The translations under genes and the position numbers were made by a program. Shown here in pieces: positions 1-8,372 of a stretch of DNA of 64,000 bases (the stretch's first letter is position 1; each line of letters opens with the position of its first letter). The DNA lies in NCBI RefSeq assembly GCF_020215705.1, contig NZ_JAIWNB010000013.1, positions 62,001-126,000 on the forward strand, written 5' to 3'. This stretch comes from Nonomuraea aurantiaca (GTDB lineage Bacteria; Actinomycetota; Actinomycetes; Streptosporangiales; Streptosporangiaceae). The notes under the pieces are model-generated. The model searched no databases. It had not been told where the DNA came from and saw only the letters and a program-made list of their open reading frames with translations.

Positions 1-471
1 GGCGCCGGCCGAGGTCAGGATCTGGCCGTTGTCGACGTACAGCACGTCCGGCCGCACATCCACCCGCGGAAACAGCGCGGCCAGCCGGTGCGCCGCGATC
101 CAGTGCGTGGTGGCGCGCAGCCCGTCGAGCAGCCCGGCCGCGGCGAGGATGAACGCCCCCGCGCAGATGGAGGCGATCCGGGTGCCCGCGGCCGCCGCCG
201 CGCGCAGGGCGTCGAGCACCTCCCTGTCCGGCGGGGCGGCCTGTTCCGAGCAGCCGGGCACGACGATCGTGTCCGCCTCCCGCAGCGCCTCCAGCCCGTA
301 CGGGGCGAGGATCGTGAACGTGTCGCTGGCCACCTGCGGCGTCGCCGCGCAGACCATGACCCGGTACGGGCGGCGCCTGTCCGCCAGCCGGGCCCGCCCG
401 AACAGCTCGATCGGGGTCGCCATGTCGGCCGCCACCACATGGTCCAGAGCCAGAACCGCCACCGTGTGCAT
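1..471 (-). CDS. GlxA-type AraC-family regulator (5' part; runs off the left edge)
   Basis: The frame is open from the ATG at 471 down to base 1, giving the first 157 residues of a longer protein. The visible part is a DJ-1/PfpI-like (class I glutamine amidotransferase-like) domain: it starts MHTVAVLALDHVVAADMATP and has the nucleophile elbow SICAGAF with Cys103, followed by LTSAG at the edge. In GlxA-family regulators this domain precedes a C-terminal AraC helix-turn-helix, which would lie outside the window; that part is inferred. It is divergent from the DUF6010 gene at 605. Ligand and targets cannot be told. Confidence 0.85.
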   Translation of the reverse strand, partial: MHTVAVLALDHVVAADMATPIELFGRARLADRRRPYRVMVCAATPQVASDTFTILAPYGLEALREADTIVVPGCSEQAAPPDREVLDALRAAAAAGTRIASICAGAFILAAAGLLDGLRATTHWIAAHRLAALFPRVDVRPDVLYVDNGQILTSAGA

Positions 472-604
472 AGGGACACGGTAGGCCGCCGCTACATGGC
501 GGGAAGCCGTTGGAAATTGTCGATTCAGCCCATGGGGCCGAGAGGGCGAGCCGATCTAGCCTGGCGCTGCCCTCGCATGTTCATAGAACGGATCATCACT
601 CCTC

Positions 605-1042
605 ATGTCCATCTTCATGCCGATCCTCATCGGTCTGATCGCCGTCTCTCTCATCTCCCTGATCCCCGAGCCGCATCGGCGCCGCGTGAACGCCGTGGTG
701 GTCGCCGGCGCGGGCGCCGCCTACCTCAGCGGAGGCGGGCTCGGGTACTGGGAGTTCGTGCTGCCGGTCCTCATGTCGTACGTCGCCTACCGGGGGCTGG
801 AGAGCTGGACGTTCATCGGCATCGGCTGGCTGCTCCACACCGCCTGGGACGTACTGCACCATCTCCAGGGCAGCCCGCTCCTCCCCTTCGCCGCTGACTC
901 CTCCTTCGGCTGCGCCATCTGCGACCCGGTGATAGCGCTGTGGTGCTTCGCGGGCGGCCCTTCGGTCTTCGGCTGGCTTCGCACCCGCCTGTCCCGCCGG
1001 CCTGCGGGCCCGCTCGCCTCCCCCGATGGGCAACCCCAATAG
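605..1042 (+). CDS. DUF6010-type small integral membrane protein
   Basis: A 145-residue protein with about four hydrophobic segments (roughly residues 4-20, 28-44, 48-64 and 72-84/105-120), so probably an inner-membrane protein. The pattern of short loops, the PEPHRRR segment after the first helix and the HTAWDVLHH segment in the middle fit the uncharacterised DUF6010 family; function unknown. There is no clear Shine-Dalgarno site before the ATG (only CATCACTCCTC), so it may be leaderless or weakly translated. It stands alone between the divergent GlxA gene and the convergent HAD gene. Confidence 0.7.
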   Translation: MSIFMPILIGLIAVSLISLIPEPHRRRVNAVVVAGAGAAYLSGGGLGYWEFVLPVLMSYVAYRGLESWTFIGIGWLLHTAWDVLHHLQGSPLLPFAADSSFGCAICDPVIALWCFAGGPSVFGWLRTRLSRRPAGPLASPDGQPQ

Positions 1043-1069
1043 GGCTCAGTCGTACGGCTCCCCCATAGA

Positions 1070-1585
1070 TCACGAGTTGCCGGATGTCTCCCGTAGCCAG
1101 GCGTCAAGTACGCCGAAGTCCTCGTGGGTGAGACCGTTCGCGGAGTCGACGCGGTGAAGAAGGGCCGGTCCGCGATGGTGTCTCGCGACCCAGGTCCGAT
1201 CGAGTTCGGTGATCTCGTCGTCGACCCAGACGAACGGACGGCCGGCGGCGGCCTCGACGAGCGCTTGCGTCTTCCAGTGCAGCACACCGGGGTCGTCTTC
1301 CTCCGGGGCGTCCGGGAGGTCGGCCACCGGCAGCTCCGGCAGGCCGAGCAGCGGAGCGATCACCTCGTTGGCGTCGTGCATCCACGCCGTGGCCCAGATG
1401 AGCTCGCAGGACAGCGCCAGCAGTCGCGGGCCGTGCGCGGGATCGATCTTCGCCAGCTGCGGATTGGCCGCATCCTGCCATGCCGCCCACTCACCGAGGG
1501 CTGACGGGAGTCGTCCGCCGCCGTAGGGCAGGAGCGTCCCGTCGACGTCCAGGAACAGCAGGGGGCGCTGGGCGTGATCGGCCAT
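1070..1585 (-). CDS. HAD-superfamily domain protein
   Basis: A 171-residue protein that begins MADHAQRPLLFLDVDGTLLP. The DxDGT loop is the HAD-superfamily motif I with the nucleophile Asp13 (LFLDVDGT), and a C-terminal WVDDEI segment can supply the motif IV acidic residues. The family hydrolyses phosphoesters; the substrate is unknown. I chose the ATG at 1585 because the motif starts directly after it; the frame stays open further upstream only because it runs antisense-like through the neighbouring regulator gene. Convergent with the DUF6010 gene. Confidence 0.75.
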   Translation of the reverse strand: MADHAQRPLLFLDVDGTLLPYGGGRLPSALGEWAAWQDAANPQLAKIDPAHGPRLLALSCELIWATAWMHDANEVIAPLLGLPELPVADLPDAPEEDDPGVLHWKTQALVEAAAGRPFVWVDDEITELDRTWVARHHRGPALLHRVDSANGLTHEDFGVLDAWLRETSGNS

Positions 1586-1626
1586 GGTCGCACGATATCG
1601 GCCGGTGCCCGACGGTGATCGCGGCG

Positions 1627-2178
1627 CTAACGACCGGTTTCGTGCGCGGGCGGCTGCTCGGCAGGGAACAAGATCGCGCTGAGGAGGTACGGTGCGCGGG
1701 CTGGTGTGGGTGTGTTGGCCACCCGGTCGCGCAGGACCGCGAGCAGGTCGGCCAGCATGGCGGTAAGCTCGTCCGGGCTGAGCCACACGGTGCCCTGCCG
1801 GTAGGAGACCGAGTCGGCTTCCGGGCTGGCGCCCTCGCGGTCCAGGTAGGCGTTGAACTCGGCGATCAGGACGGCCATGGCCGCGGCGAATCCCCGGCGG
1901 TGGTCGTCGAGCGACATCGCCGCGGCCTCGCCGGCGCCGATCGTGGGCCGGTCTTGACGCAGGCGGTAGCTGCGCTCGACGGCGCCGCGTACCCGCTGCT
2001 CGCCGTCCACTTCCAGGAACCCTCCCTCGGTCAGCTGGGCGACCTGCCGGTACATCGTGATCTTCGGCACCTCGGGCATGCGGGCGCACATCTGCGCGAT
2101 CGTCAGCGCGCCCGCTGCGGACAGGGCGTGCACGATGCGCAGCCGCACCGGGTGCAACAGCTGCTCGACAGGATCCAT
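1627..2178 (-). CDS. ArsR-like winged-helix transcriptional regulator
   Basis: A 183-residue protein. Residues about 1-75 are an ArsR-like winged helix: MDPVEQLLHPVRLRIVHALS, then a recognition helix around PKITMYRQVAQL and a wing with GGFLEV. The C-terminal 100 residues form a helical, possibly ligand-sensing part. It is divergent from the alpha/beta hydrolase at 2238, with only 59 bp between the two starts, and that gap holds an inverted repeat (2184-2225). The likely role is local control of itself and the hydrolase; this is inferred from position. Confidence 0.8.
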   Translation of the reverse strand: MDPVEQLLHPVRLRIVHALSAAGALTIAQMCARMPEVPKITMYRQVAQLTEGGFLEVDGEQRVRGAVERSYRLRQDRPTIGAGEAAAMSLDDHRRGFAAAMAVLIAEFNAYLDREGASPEADSVSYRQGTVWLSPDELTAMLADLLAVLRDRVANTPTPARAPYLLSAILFPAEQPPAHETGR

Positions 2179-2183
2179 GGCTC

Positions 2184-2225
2184 AACGATTTCATATGCGA
2201 TACCGTTATCCAAAATGAAAACGTT
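2184..2225. promoter_or_regulatory. Inverted repeat between divergent regulator and hydrolase genes
   Basis: AACGATTTCAT (2184-2194) and ATGAAAACGTT (2215-2225) are inverted copies of each other with one mismatch in 11 positions, separated by 20 bp. The pair lies in the AT-rich gap between the start codons at 2178 and 2238, directly before the ribosome site GAAGGAGGA of the hydrolase gene. It is a good candidate operator for the winged-helix regulator. Confidence 0.5.
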
Positions 2226-2237
2226 GAAGGAGGAGCC

Positions 2238-3083
2238 ATGCGAGATGTCCCCGGACAGCAGGTGCCCGTCAACGGCCGAACCGTCTATGTCGAGGAGTCC
2301 GGCCAGGGGCAGGACTGGGTGGTCTTCGAGGCGGGCGGCGGCTGCGGCCGTACCTGCTGGGACCCGGTGCTGCCGCCGCTGGCCGGCAAGGCGCGGCTGG
2401 TGACCTACGACCGCGCCGGGCGCGCGCTCAGCGGCCCGATCACCCAGCAGCTCAGCGTCGATGACCTGGCCGCCGACCTGATCGCAATGACCGAGGCCGT
2501 CGTCCCGGGCGAGTTCGTGCTCGTCGCGCACAGCATGGGCGGGCTGGTCGCCCGCCGCGCCGCCGAGCGCCTGGGACCCCGGCTGCGGGGGCTCCTGCTG
2601 GTCGACCCCACACCGGAGACCTCCCCGGTGTACGACACGTGGGACCAGACCACCAAGAAGATCGACCGGATGCTGGCGGTGACGCAGCCGCTCAGCCGGT
2701 TCCGTCCCCTGGCGCGGTTGTTCAGCGGCAACGTCCGGCCCTTGTTCTCCGCCGACACCTACCAGACCATGCTCGCCGAGAACTTCACCCCCGCCGGGAC
2801 TTCCCAGACCCGCAAGGAAATGCGGGCGGTGGCCGCCGCCATCCCGCAGTTCCGCGCCCGGCCGCCCCAGCTCCCGAAATGCCCGACGATCGTGCTGTCC
2901 GCGTCGCGCGCCGCCAAAGGGCGGGAGCGCCAGAGCGCCGCCATCCGCGAGCACCAGCGCCGCTACGCCGAGATCCTGCCCGACGGGCGCTACGAAGCCG
3001 TCGACTCGGCGCACCTCATCCAGGCCGAGCAACCGCACCTCGTCGCCGACCGGATAGGCCGGCTCCTCAGCCGCAACTCCTGA
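2238..3083 (+). CDS. Alpha/beta-fold hydrolase
   Basis: A 281-residue protein with the alpha/beta hydrolase layout. The oxyanion region is FEAGGGCGRTCWDPV near residue 33; the nucleophile elbow is HSMGG (Ser near residue 97); the acid and base are probably an Asp after the lid and the His in DSAHLIQ near the end. No signal peptide, so it is cytoplasmic. The ribosome site GAAGGAGGA is 4 bases before the ATG. It overlaps the convergent ATPase gene by 17 bp at its 3' end. Substrate unknown; esterase/lipase or epoxide-hydrolase-like roles are possible. Confidence 0.85.
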   Translation: MRDVPGQQVPVNGRTVYVEESGQGQDWVVFEAGGGCGRTCWDPVLPPLAGKARLVTYDRAGRALSGPITQQLSVDDLAADLIAMTEAVVPGEFVLVAHSMGGLVARRAAERLGPRLRGLLLVDPTPETSPVYDTWDQTTKKIDRMLAVTQPLSRFRPLARLFSGNVRPLFSADTYQTMLAENFTPAGTSQTRKEMRAVAAAIPQFRARPPQLPKCPTIVLSASRAAKGRERQSAAIREHQRRYAEILPDGRYEAVDSAHLIQAEQPHLVADRIGRLLSRNS

Positions 3084-3579
3084 TCACCCGCCCGCTTACC
3101 TGATCGACGATCGGCTCTGGCGCGTCCAGGTACGCCGGGCTTGCCGCGACAGGGGCCTGGGCAAGCAGCTCGAACCATACGGTCCGGCCGAACCAGTGCC
3201 TTCTGACGCCCCATTTCATGGCCACGGCTGCCAAGATCCGCAGCCCTCGCCCGCCGGTCTCGTTCGCGTCGCTGCGCAGTCGCGGTCCCGACCACCAGCC
3301 CTGGTCTCTGACCTCGACACGGATCCGGCCGCCGTTGCCGAGCCACATGCGGACGCGAAAAGCTCCATTACTCCAGCGGCCAGAAATAGTATGCCTTATT
3401 GCGTTAGTGGCGATTTCGGTAACTAGAAGTCGTACGTTATCCAGAAGATTTGCATCGTCGGCGGCTCGAGGCAGTTCCATGACCAGCCAGCGAGCAGCAT
3501 AGATGCGCACATCACTGACGACCTCGGGACATCCGGGAAACCGTCTGTCGCCGACGAGCCGCATGCTGGCTTCTGTCAT
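3067..3579 (-). CDS. HATPase_c anti-sigma-type ATP-binding protein
   Basis: A 170-residue protein of the RsbW/SpoIIAB-like HATPase family that is very common in actinomycetes. The N box is visible as LVTEIATNAIRHT (Glu/Asn for Mg-ATP), the G1 region as VEVRDQG and the G2 region as GGRGLRILAAVAMKWG. Such proteins phosphorylate or bind anti-sigma antagonists. I prefer the ATG at 3579 because GGGTGG stands six bases before it; an upstream in-frame ATG at 3603 is possible. It sits near the Scr1/DUF397 pair, a common arrangement. Confidence 0.8.
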   Translation of the reverse strand: MTEASMRLVGDRRFPGCPEVVSDVRIYAARWLVMELPRAADDANLLDNVRLLVTEIATNAIRHTISGRWSNGAFRVRMWLGNGGRIRVEVRDQGWWSGPRLRSDANETGGRGLRILAAVAMKWGVRRHWFGRTVWFELLAQAPVAASPAYLDAPEPIVDQVSGRVIRSCG

Positions 3580-3798
3580 ATTTACCACCCATTTCCCAGT
3601 CATTGAAGTTGGGCGCATGCCACTGTCGCTCGCGCCAGGATTCTGTTATGCGAATTGGCGACGCCTAGCTTTGGATTGCCACTTCAAACACTGCATGCAA
3701 CGGGCTACATTGTGTGGGGAAACAATCCCAGAGCGGTCCCAGACTTCTCCTGGCATCAAACCAGAAGAGCTGGAACAGTCACGGTCACAGGGGTATCG

Positions 3799-4620
3799 AT
3801 GCCAGCACCCAAAGAGCTCGACCCAACCGCCGGCCCAGTGGCACGTTTTGGTGCCGATCTACGAAAATACCGATACGCGGCTAAATGGACTCAGGCACAG
3901 CTCGCCGAGCGCATCGGCTACAGCAAGAGTCGCATTGGCAACGTAGAACGCGGAGACGAGAAGCCCACGCGCGAACTGATCGAGCTCTGCGAAAAGGCGC
4001 TGGGGCTGGACGGCGCGCTACTCACCCACTGGCCGGCCATCAGCGGCAACCGAATGCCCGACTGGTTCCGGCAGTGGCCACCGATTGAGCGGAAGGCCGA
4101 CCAACTCATCACCTGGGCTCCCCTTATCGTGCCTGGGCTGGTACAGACGGAGGAATACGCTCGCGCGATCTTCCAAGGAGAACCTCACACGACGCCGGAA
4201 CAGGCCGAAGAAGCGGTCAAGGCCCGAATAGAGCGGCAAACCATCTTCGACCGGCCGAATCCCCCTCAGTTCCTTGCTGTGCTGGACGAGGGCGTCCTGT
4301 ATCGTCCGATTGGAGATGACTTCGTGACCCGCCGTCAGCTGGAACACCTGATCGCCATGGCCGAGAGCAAATGGTTCACCGTCCAACTCCTCCCCTATGC
4401 AGCCCGGTGCACGGCGGTGCTGGTGGGCTCGGCTCTCTTGGCGCGGGAAAACGGAGTGCCGATCGCCGCCTACGTCGAATCAGCCATCCACGGTCGCGTA
4501 GTCGACTCCACCAGCGACATCAAGCGACTCGTGGACCGACTCGAACTCATACGCAGCGCGGCGCTCCCCGAGTATCTGTCAGTGCAGCGAATCAAGGAGA
4601 GAGTGGCAGCGTGGAGTTGA
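3799..4620 (+). CDS. Scr1-family XRE-type helix-turn-helix regulator (DUF5753)
   Basis: A 273-residue protein. Residues about 12-70 form a Cro/CI-type helix-turn-helix (LRKYRYAAKWTQAQLAERIG followed by SKSRIGNVERG), and the C-terminal 170 residues match the DUF5753/Scr1 domain (WAPLIVPGLVQTEEYARA is characteristic). In actinomycetes Scr1 proteins are paired with DUF397 proteins, and this pair has been described as toxin-antitoxin-like and as developmental regulation. The start at 3799 is chosen because the HTH follows at the normal distance. The DUF397 gene begins ten bases before this stop codon. Confidence 0.9.
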   Translation: MPAPKELDPTAGPVARFGADLRKYRYAAKWTQAQLAERIGYSKSRIGNVERGDEKPTRELIELCEKALGLDGALLTHWPAISGNRMPDWFRQWPPIERKADQLITWAPLIVPGLVQTEEYARAIFQGEPHTTPEQAEEAVKARIERQTIFDRPNPPQFLAVLDEGVLYRPIGDDFVTRRQLEHLIAMAESKWFTVQLLPYAARCTAVLVGSALLARENGVPIAAYVESAIHGRVVDSTSDIKRLVDRLELIRSAALPEYLSVQRIKERVAAWS

Positions 4621-4832
4621 ATGAGGAAGTTATCAAGGAGCTCGCAAACCCGATCGGATGGATCACCGCGTCGAGCGGTCAAGGCGGCGATTGCCTGGAA
4701 GCCAAGCATCTGTCCGACGGCCGCGTCGCCCTGCGCGACACTGAGCAACCGGACGCCGAGCCCTGGGTGGTCCGGCGGGCCGTCTGGGACAAGTTCGTAG
4801 CAGGCGCGAAGAACGGGATCTTCGACTTCTAG
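4611..4832 (+). CDS. DUF397 domain protein, partner of the Scr1 regulator
   Basis: A 73-residue protein starting at GTG 4611, overlapping the end of the Scr1 gene by ten bases; AAGGAGA lies ten bases upstream. It has the DUF397 pattern: a short N-terminal helix, SSGQGGDCLEAKHL, the strand VALRDTEQPD and a C-terminal helix WDKFVAGAKNGIFDF. The overlap implies translational coupling and a shared function. DUF397 proteins are small cytoplasmic partners of Scr1-type regulators; the biochemical role is not settled. Confidence 0.9.
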   Translation: MELNEEVIKELANPIGWITASSGQGGDCLEAKHLSDGRVALRDTEQPDAEPWVVRRAVWDKFVAGAKNGIFDF

Positions 4833-4893
4833 CGTCACCAAGCGCTGCGGCCCCTGACAAATCCATCGGGGGCCGCACACGTTGGTCAACCCA

Positions 4894-5784
4894 TCAATTT
4901 CGCCGACCGCCTTTGGCGTCGGCGTGTGCGGCGGCTTTGTCGTACTCCTGAGTGGCTGCCCAGCTGGCCATGAGCTGCAGGGCGTCCGCGGACGGTGTGC
5001 CGGGATCGGCGCTGTAGACGGTGATGGTCAGGCCTTCGTCGCCGGGCAGGTCCAGGGACTCGTGCTTCAGCTCCATCGCGCCGACCACCGGGTGGTGGAA
5101 GCGTTTGGTTCCTCTGGTGTAGACGTGCACGTTGTGGGCGCCCCACAGGGTGCGGAAGGCGTCGCTGCGGGTGCACAGCTCACCGATCAGGTTCGACAGG
5201 TCGCGGTCGTACGGGTTCTTGGCGGCTTCGACCCGCAGCACGCCGACGCCGTCGCGGGCGACGCGTTCCCATTCGGGGTAGAACGTTCTGGCCCGAGGGT
5301 CGAGGAAGACGAACAGGCAGCAGTTGGCCGGCTCCTGTTCGAAGCACTCGCAGTGCAGGGCGCGGGCCAGTGGGTTGGCCGCCAGGATGTCCATGCGGTT
5401 GTTGCGCAGGTAGGCCGGCTGGTCGTGCAGGCCTTCGATGATGCGCAGCACGCTGGGCCGCACGGCCGCCTGTTTGGGGCGGGGGCGTCCGTGGAGGGGG
5501 CGAGCGTTGGCCGCGCGTGCCAGGGCGTACAGGTGGTCCCGTTCGGTGTCGTTCAGGCGCAATGCCCGGGCGAGGGCGTTCAGGACGCTGTCGGAGACCC
5601 CGCCGAGGTTGCCGCGTTCCATGCGGGTGTAGTACTCGACGCTGACCCCGGCCAGCGTCGCGACCTCACCCCGGCGCAGGCCGGGCACGCGCCGCTGCCC
5701 GTGCGCGGGCAGACCCACGTCCTCCGGCGTGATCTTGTCGCGGCGGGATCTCAGGAAGGTGCTGACCTCGGCCCGGTTGTCCAT
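4894..5784 (-). CDS. Helix-turn-helix regulator with MmyB-like ligand domain
   Basis: A 296-residue protein. The N-terminus carries an XRE-type helix-turn-helix (RVPGLRRGEVATLAGVS and VEYYTRMERG, residues about 30-65), the remainder is the MmyB-like, PAS-related domain (LRNNRMDILAANPLARAL, then a run around DGVGVLR). This class is widespread in actinomycetes and usually controls a divergent oxidoreductase gene. Here the aldo/keto reductase at 6060 is divergent, and the 275-bp gap has a matching pair of inverted half-sites. The start at 5784 is directly before the first conserved helix. Confidence 0.9.
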   Translation of the reverse strand: MDNRAEVSTFLRSRRDKITPEDVGLPAHGQRRVPGLRRGEVATLAGVSVEYYTRMERGNLGGVSDSVLNALARALRLNDTERDHLYALARAANARPLHGRPRPKQAAVRPSVLRIIEGLHDQPAYLRNNRMDILAANPLARALHCECFEQEPANCCLFVFLDPRARTFYPEWERVARDGVGVLRVEAAKNPYDRDLSNLIGELCTRSDAFRTLWGAHNVHVYTRGTKRFHHPVVGAMELKHESLDLPGDEGLTITVYSADPGTPSADALQLMASWAATQEYDKAAAHADAKGGRRN

Positions 5785-5843
5785 GACCCCAGCATAGGAA
5801 GGATCTTGCGGTCGGTGAGGGCACGTGAGAGTCCCCGCTGTGA

Positions 5844-5935
5844 GGGGTACTGGCAGAAACCCCCAGCACCCAGGGCGCATCGGCCCGCAGGCAGACCGGG
5901 CTCCAGATCAAGAAGGGGGTCCCTAGCAGTACCCC
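5844..5935. promoter_or_regulatory. Paired inverted half-sites between the MmyB-type regulator and the aldo/keto reductase
   Basis: GGGGTACTGGCA (5844-5855) and TAGCAGTACCCC (5924-5935) are inverted copies with one mismatch in 12. They lie in the 275-bp gap between the divergent start codons 5784 and 6060. The GTACTG/CAGTAC core is repeated on the two sides, as expected for cooperative binding of a dimeric regulator. The rest of the gap shows no coding sequence. Confidence 0.5.
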
Positions 5936-6059
5936 CCTGGCTCGCGGTAAGACCCACCGCCCGGCATTAGAGTCGGAAACAGATCACTCGTGGGCGCAAA
6001 GCCGCAGGCCACGCGCATCGCGTCATGGCCGTAACCCGAGCACACATTCAGGAGGACCC

Positions 6060-6977
6060 GTGACCACCTCGCACAGCAGGACACTCGCACCCGGGGTCGA
6101 CATCCCGCTCCTCGGGTTCGGCACCTACCTGATCCCCGACGGAGAGGCCGCCGACGCCGTCGAGGCAGCGCTGCGCGTCGGCTACCGCCACATCGACACC
6201 GCGGAGATCTACCAGAACGAACGCGGCGTCGGTGAGGGTCTTCGCCGCGGGATGGCGGCCGAGGGGCTCACCCGCGACGACCTGTTCATCACGACCAAAC
6301 TGTGGCCGGGAGACGGAGGCGAGTCCTTCAAGTCGACGCAGAAGGCCGTCGACGCCTTCGAGGAGAGCCTCCAGAGGCTCGGTCTCGACCACGTCGACCT
6401 GTACCTGATCCACGCACCGTTCAACCGGACGCAGCGGCTGGAGCAGTGGCGGGCACTGGTCGAGCTGTACGAGAAGCACAAGACGCGGACGATCGGCGTG
6501 TCCAACTTCAATGCCGCACACATCGAGGAACTGACCGCGGCGGGTCTCCCCTTGCCCCACGCGAACCAGATCGAACTGCACCCTTGGTCTCAGAAGCCCG
6601 ATCTCGTGCGCTTTCTCGACGAGAACGGCGTCGTTCCCATCGCCTACAGCAGCTTGGTGCCGCTCTCGACCTGGCGGACAGCCCCGGGCCATCACAGCGG
6701 CAAGACGGATGAGATGCGGGCCGACAGCGCCAGCGGCGATTCGCCGTTCAAGGTCCTTGCCGCGAAGTACGAGGTCACCGAGGCGCAGTTGTTGCTGCGG
6801 TGGGGCGTCCAGAACGGGTACCCGGTCCTGCCGAAGAGCACCAACCCCGCACGTATACGAGAGAACGCGGACTTGTTCTCGTTCGCCATCGACGACGATG
6901 ACATGCGGGCCATCACCGCGATGGACCGCGGCCAGGGCGTCGCGTGGGGATCATCCGATCCCACTCACGCCGCCTGA
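6060..6977 (+). CDS. Aldo/keto reductase
   Basis: A 305-residue NADPH-dependent aldo/keto reductase. The conserved elements are in order: LGFGTYL, GYRHIDTAEIYQNE with the catalytic Asp and Tyr, the catalytic Lys in FITTKLW, the catalytic His in LIHAP, SNFNAAHIEEL and the C-terminal cofactor loop PKSTNPARIREN. The GTG start at 6060 has GGAGGA four bases upstream. It faces the MmyB-type regulator, which is probably its repressor or activator. Likely a cytoplasmic carbonyl reductase; substrate unknown. Confidence 0.92.
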   Translation: MTTSHSRTLAPGVDIPLLGFGTYLIPDGEAADAVEAALRVGYRHIDTAEIYQNERGVGEGLRRGMAAEGLTRDDLFITTKLWPGDGGESFKSTQKAVDAFEESLQRLGLDHVDLYLIHAPFNRTQRLEQWRALVELYEKHKTRTIGVSNFNAAHIEELTAAGLPLPHANQIELHPWSQKPDLVRFLDENGVVPIAYSSLVPLSTWRTAPGHHSGKTDEMRADSASGDSPFKVLAAKYEVTEAQLLLRWGVQNGYPVLPKSTNPARIRENADLFSFAIDDDDMRAITAMDRGQGVAWGSSDPTHAA

Positions 6978-6998
6978 TCGCCGCGCTCGAAGGTCGCC

Positions 6999-7021
6999 GC
7001 CCGCCGCCCTGCGCGGCGGGC
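6999..7021 (+). terminator. Hairpin after the aldo/keto reductase gene
   Basis: A perfect nine-base stem, GCCCGCCGC (6999-7007) with GCGGCGGGC (7013-7021), and a five-base loop, 22 bases after the stop codon. No U-tract follows, as is common in GC-rich actinomycetes. Confidence 0.55.
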
Positions 7022-7166
7022 ACATCACCCTCCCGGCCCATGAGGGACGGCTCGTCACCGGAAATTCCGCCGTTATTGGCCCGTGGCTAGATTTCGGTCA
7101 TTACCATAATTGCCGCGGTGATCATCGGTGAGAGTCTCCGGTACAGATGCCGCAGGGAGTTTCAAC

Positions 7167-8330
7167 GTGCGGAAGATCGCAGCCACCACCCTCGCCATCC
7201 TCGCCGGAACCGGAGCCGGAGCCGGCACAGCTCCAGCGGCAGCCGCAACCGAGTCCGCACCCGACCGGTCCCAGGTCGTCGTCATCGGCCACCGCGGCGC
7301 GGCGGGCCACCGTCCCGAGCACACGCAGGGCGGCTACGAGCTGGCCGTGGCCATGGGCGCCGACTGGATCGAGCCCGACCTGGTGCCGACCAAGGACCAC
7401 AAGCTGGTCGTCAGGCACGAGAACGAGATCTCCGGCACCACCGACGTGTCGCTGCGCCCCGAGTTCGCCGCGCGCAAGACCACCAAGGTCGTCGACGGGC
7501 GCAACGTGACCGGGTGGTTCACCGAGGACTTCACCCTGGCCGAGCTGAAGACGCTGCGCGCGGTCGAGCGGCTGCCCGCGATCCGCCAGCGCAACACCGT
7601 CTACAACGACTACTACCAGGTGCTCACCTTCCAGGAGGTGCTCGACCTGGCCAAGCGCCTCTCGCGCCAGTACGGCAAGCAGGTCGGGGTCTTTCCCGAG
7701 ACCAAGCACCCCACCTACTTCAGGTCGATCGGGCTGCCGCTGGAGGAGCCGCTGATCGAGACCGTCAAGCGCAACGGGCTCAACCGGCCGAACAGCCCGG
7801 TGGTGGTGCAGTCGTTCGAGCCGTCCAGCCTGAAGCGGGTGGCGAAGGAGCTCCGCGTACCGCTGTGGCAGGCTCTGGGCACCACCGGCCAGCCGTACGA
7901 CCTGACCGCGGCCGGAGACCCGACGACGTACGCGGACATGATGAAGCCCGAAGGGCTGGCGAAGATCGCGCAGTACGCGCAGTGGATCGGGCCGGACAAG
8001 TCATCGGCGATCCCCCTCAACCCGGACGGCGGCTCGGGCACCCCGACGACGCTGGTGTCCGACGCGCACAAGGCCGGCCTGAAGATCGGCGTGTACACCT
8101 TCCGCAGCGAGAACCAGTACCTGCCCCTGCAACTGCGCCGCGGCCAGACCCCGACGGACCACGGTGACGCGCTGGCCGAATACCGGGCGCACATAGACCT
8201 GGGCGTGGACGCCTTCGTCACCGACTATCCCGACACCGCCGCCCTGGCGAAGGCGGAGCAGGGCAAGCCGCGCGAGCAGGTGCAGCCGAAGCAGTTCGAC
8301 AACGGCCTGCCGGAAGAGGGGCAGGAGTAG
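7167..8330 (+). CDS. Secreted glycerophosphodiester phosphodiesterase (GDPD family)
   Basis: A 387-residue exported protein. The GTG at 7167, with GGGA nine bases before it, gives a signal peptide (VRKIAATTLAILAGTGAG up to AAAATES). The GDPD TIM barrel follows: IGHRGAAGHRPEH with the first catalytic His/Arg, WIEPDLVPTKDHKLVVRHE with the metal-binding Glu/Asp and second His, and the C-terminal VDAFVTDYPD strand. The family cleaves glycerophosphodiesters to glycerol 3-phosphate and an alcohol, useful in phosphate or lipid scavenging outside the cell. It is followed by a strong shared terminator. Confidence 0.9.
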   Translation: MRKIAATTLAILAGTGAGAGTAPAAAATESAPDRSQVVVIGHRGAAGHRPEHTQGGYELAVAMGADWIEPDLVPTKDHKLVVRHENEISGTTDVSLRPEFAARKTTKVVDGRNVTGWFTEDFTLAELKTLRAVERLPAIRQRNTVYNDYYQVLTFQEVLDLAKRLSRQYGKQVGVFPETKHPTYFRSIGLPLEEPLIETVKRNGLNRPNSPVVVQSFEPSSLKRVAKELRVPLWQALGTTGQPYDLTAAGDPTTYADMMKPEGLAKIAQYAQWIGPDKSSAIPLNPDGGSGTPTTLVSDAHKAGLKIGVYTFRSENQYLPLQLRRGQTPTDHGDALAEYRAHIDLGVDAFVTDYPDTAALAKAEQGKPREQVQPKQFDNGLPEEGQE

Positions 8331-8337
8331 ACAAGCA

Positions 8338-8367
8338 CCCCGCCTCCCGGCCGGCCGGGAGGCGGGG
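8338..8367. terminator. Bidirectional terminator between convergent genes
   Basis: A perfect palindrome: CCCCGCCTCCCGGCC (8338-8352) followed at once by its reverse complement (8353-8367). It lies between the convergent stop codons of the phosphodiesterase (8330) and the WD40-like protein (8373) and can serve both. Confidence 0.8.
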
Positions 8368-8372
8368 TCCCG

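Noticed and set aside
1586..2272. Upstream extension of the HAD protein frame
   Set aside because: It is out of frame with, and overlaps, the winged-helix regulator gene; the HAD motif begins directly after ATG 1585.
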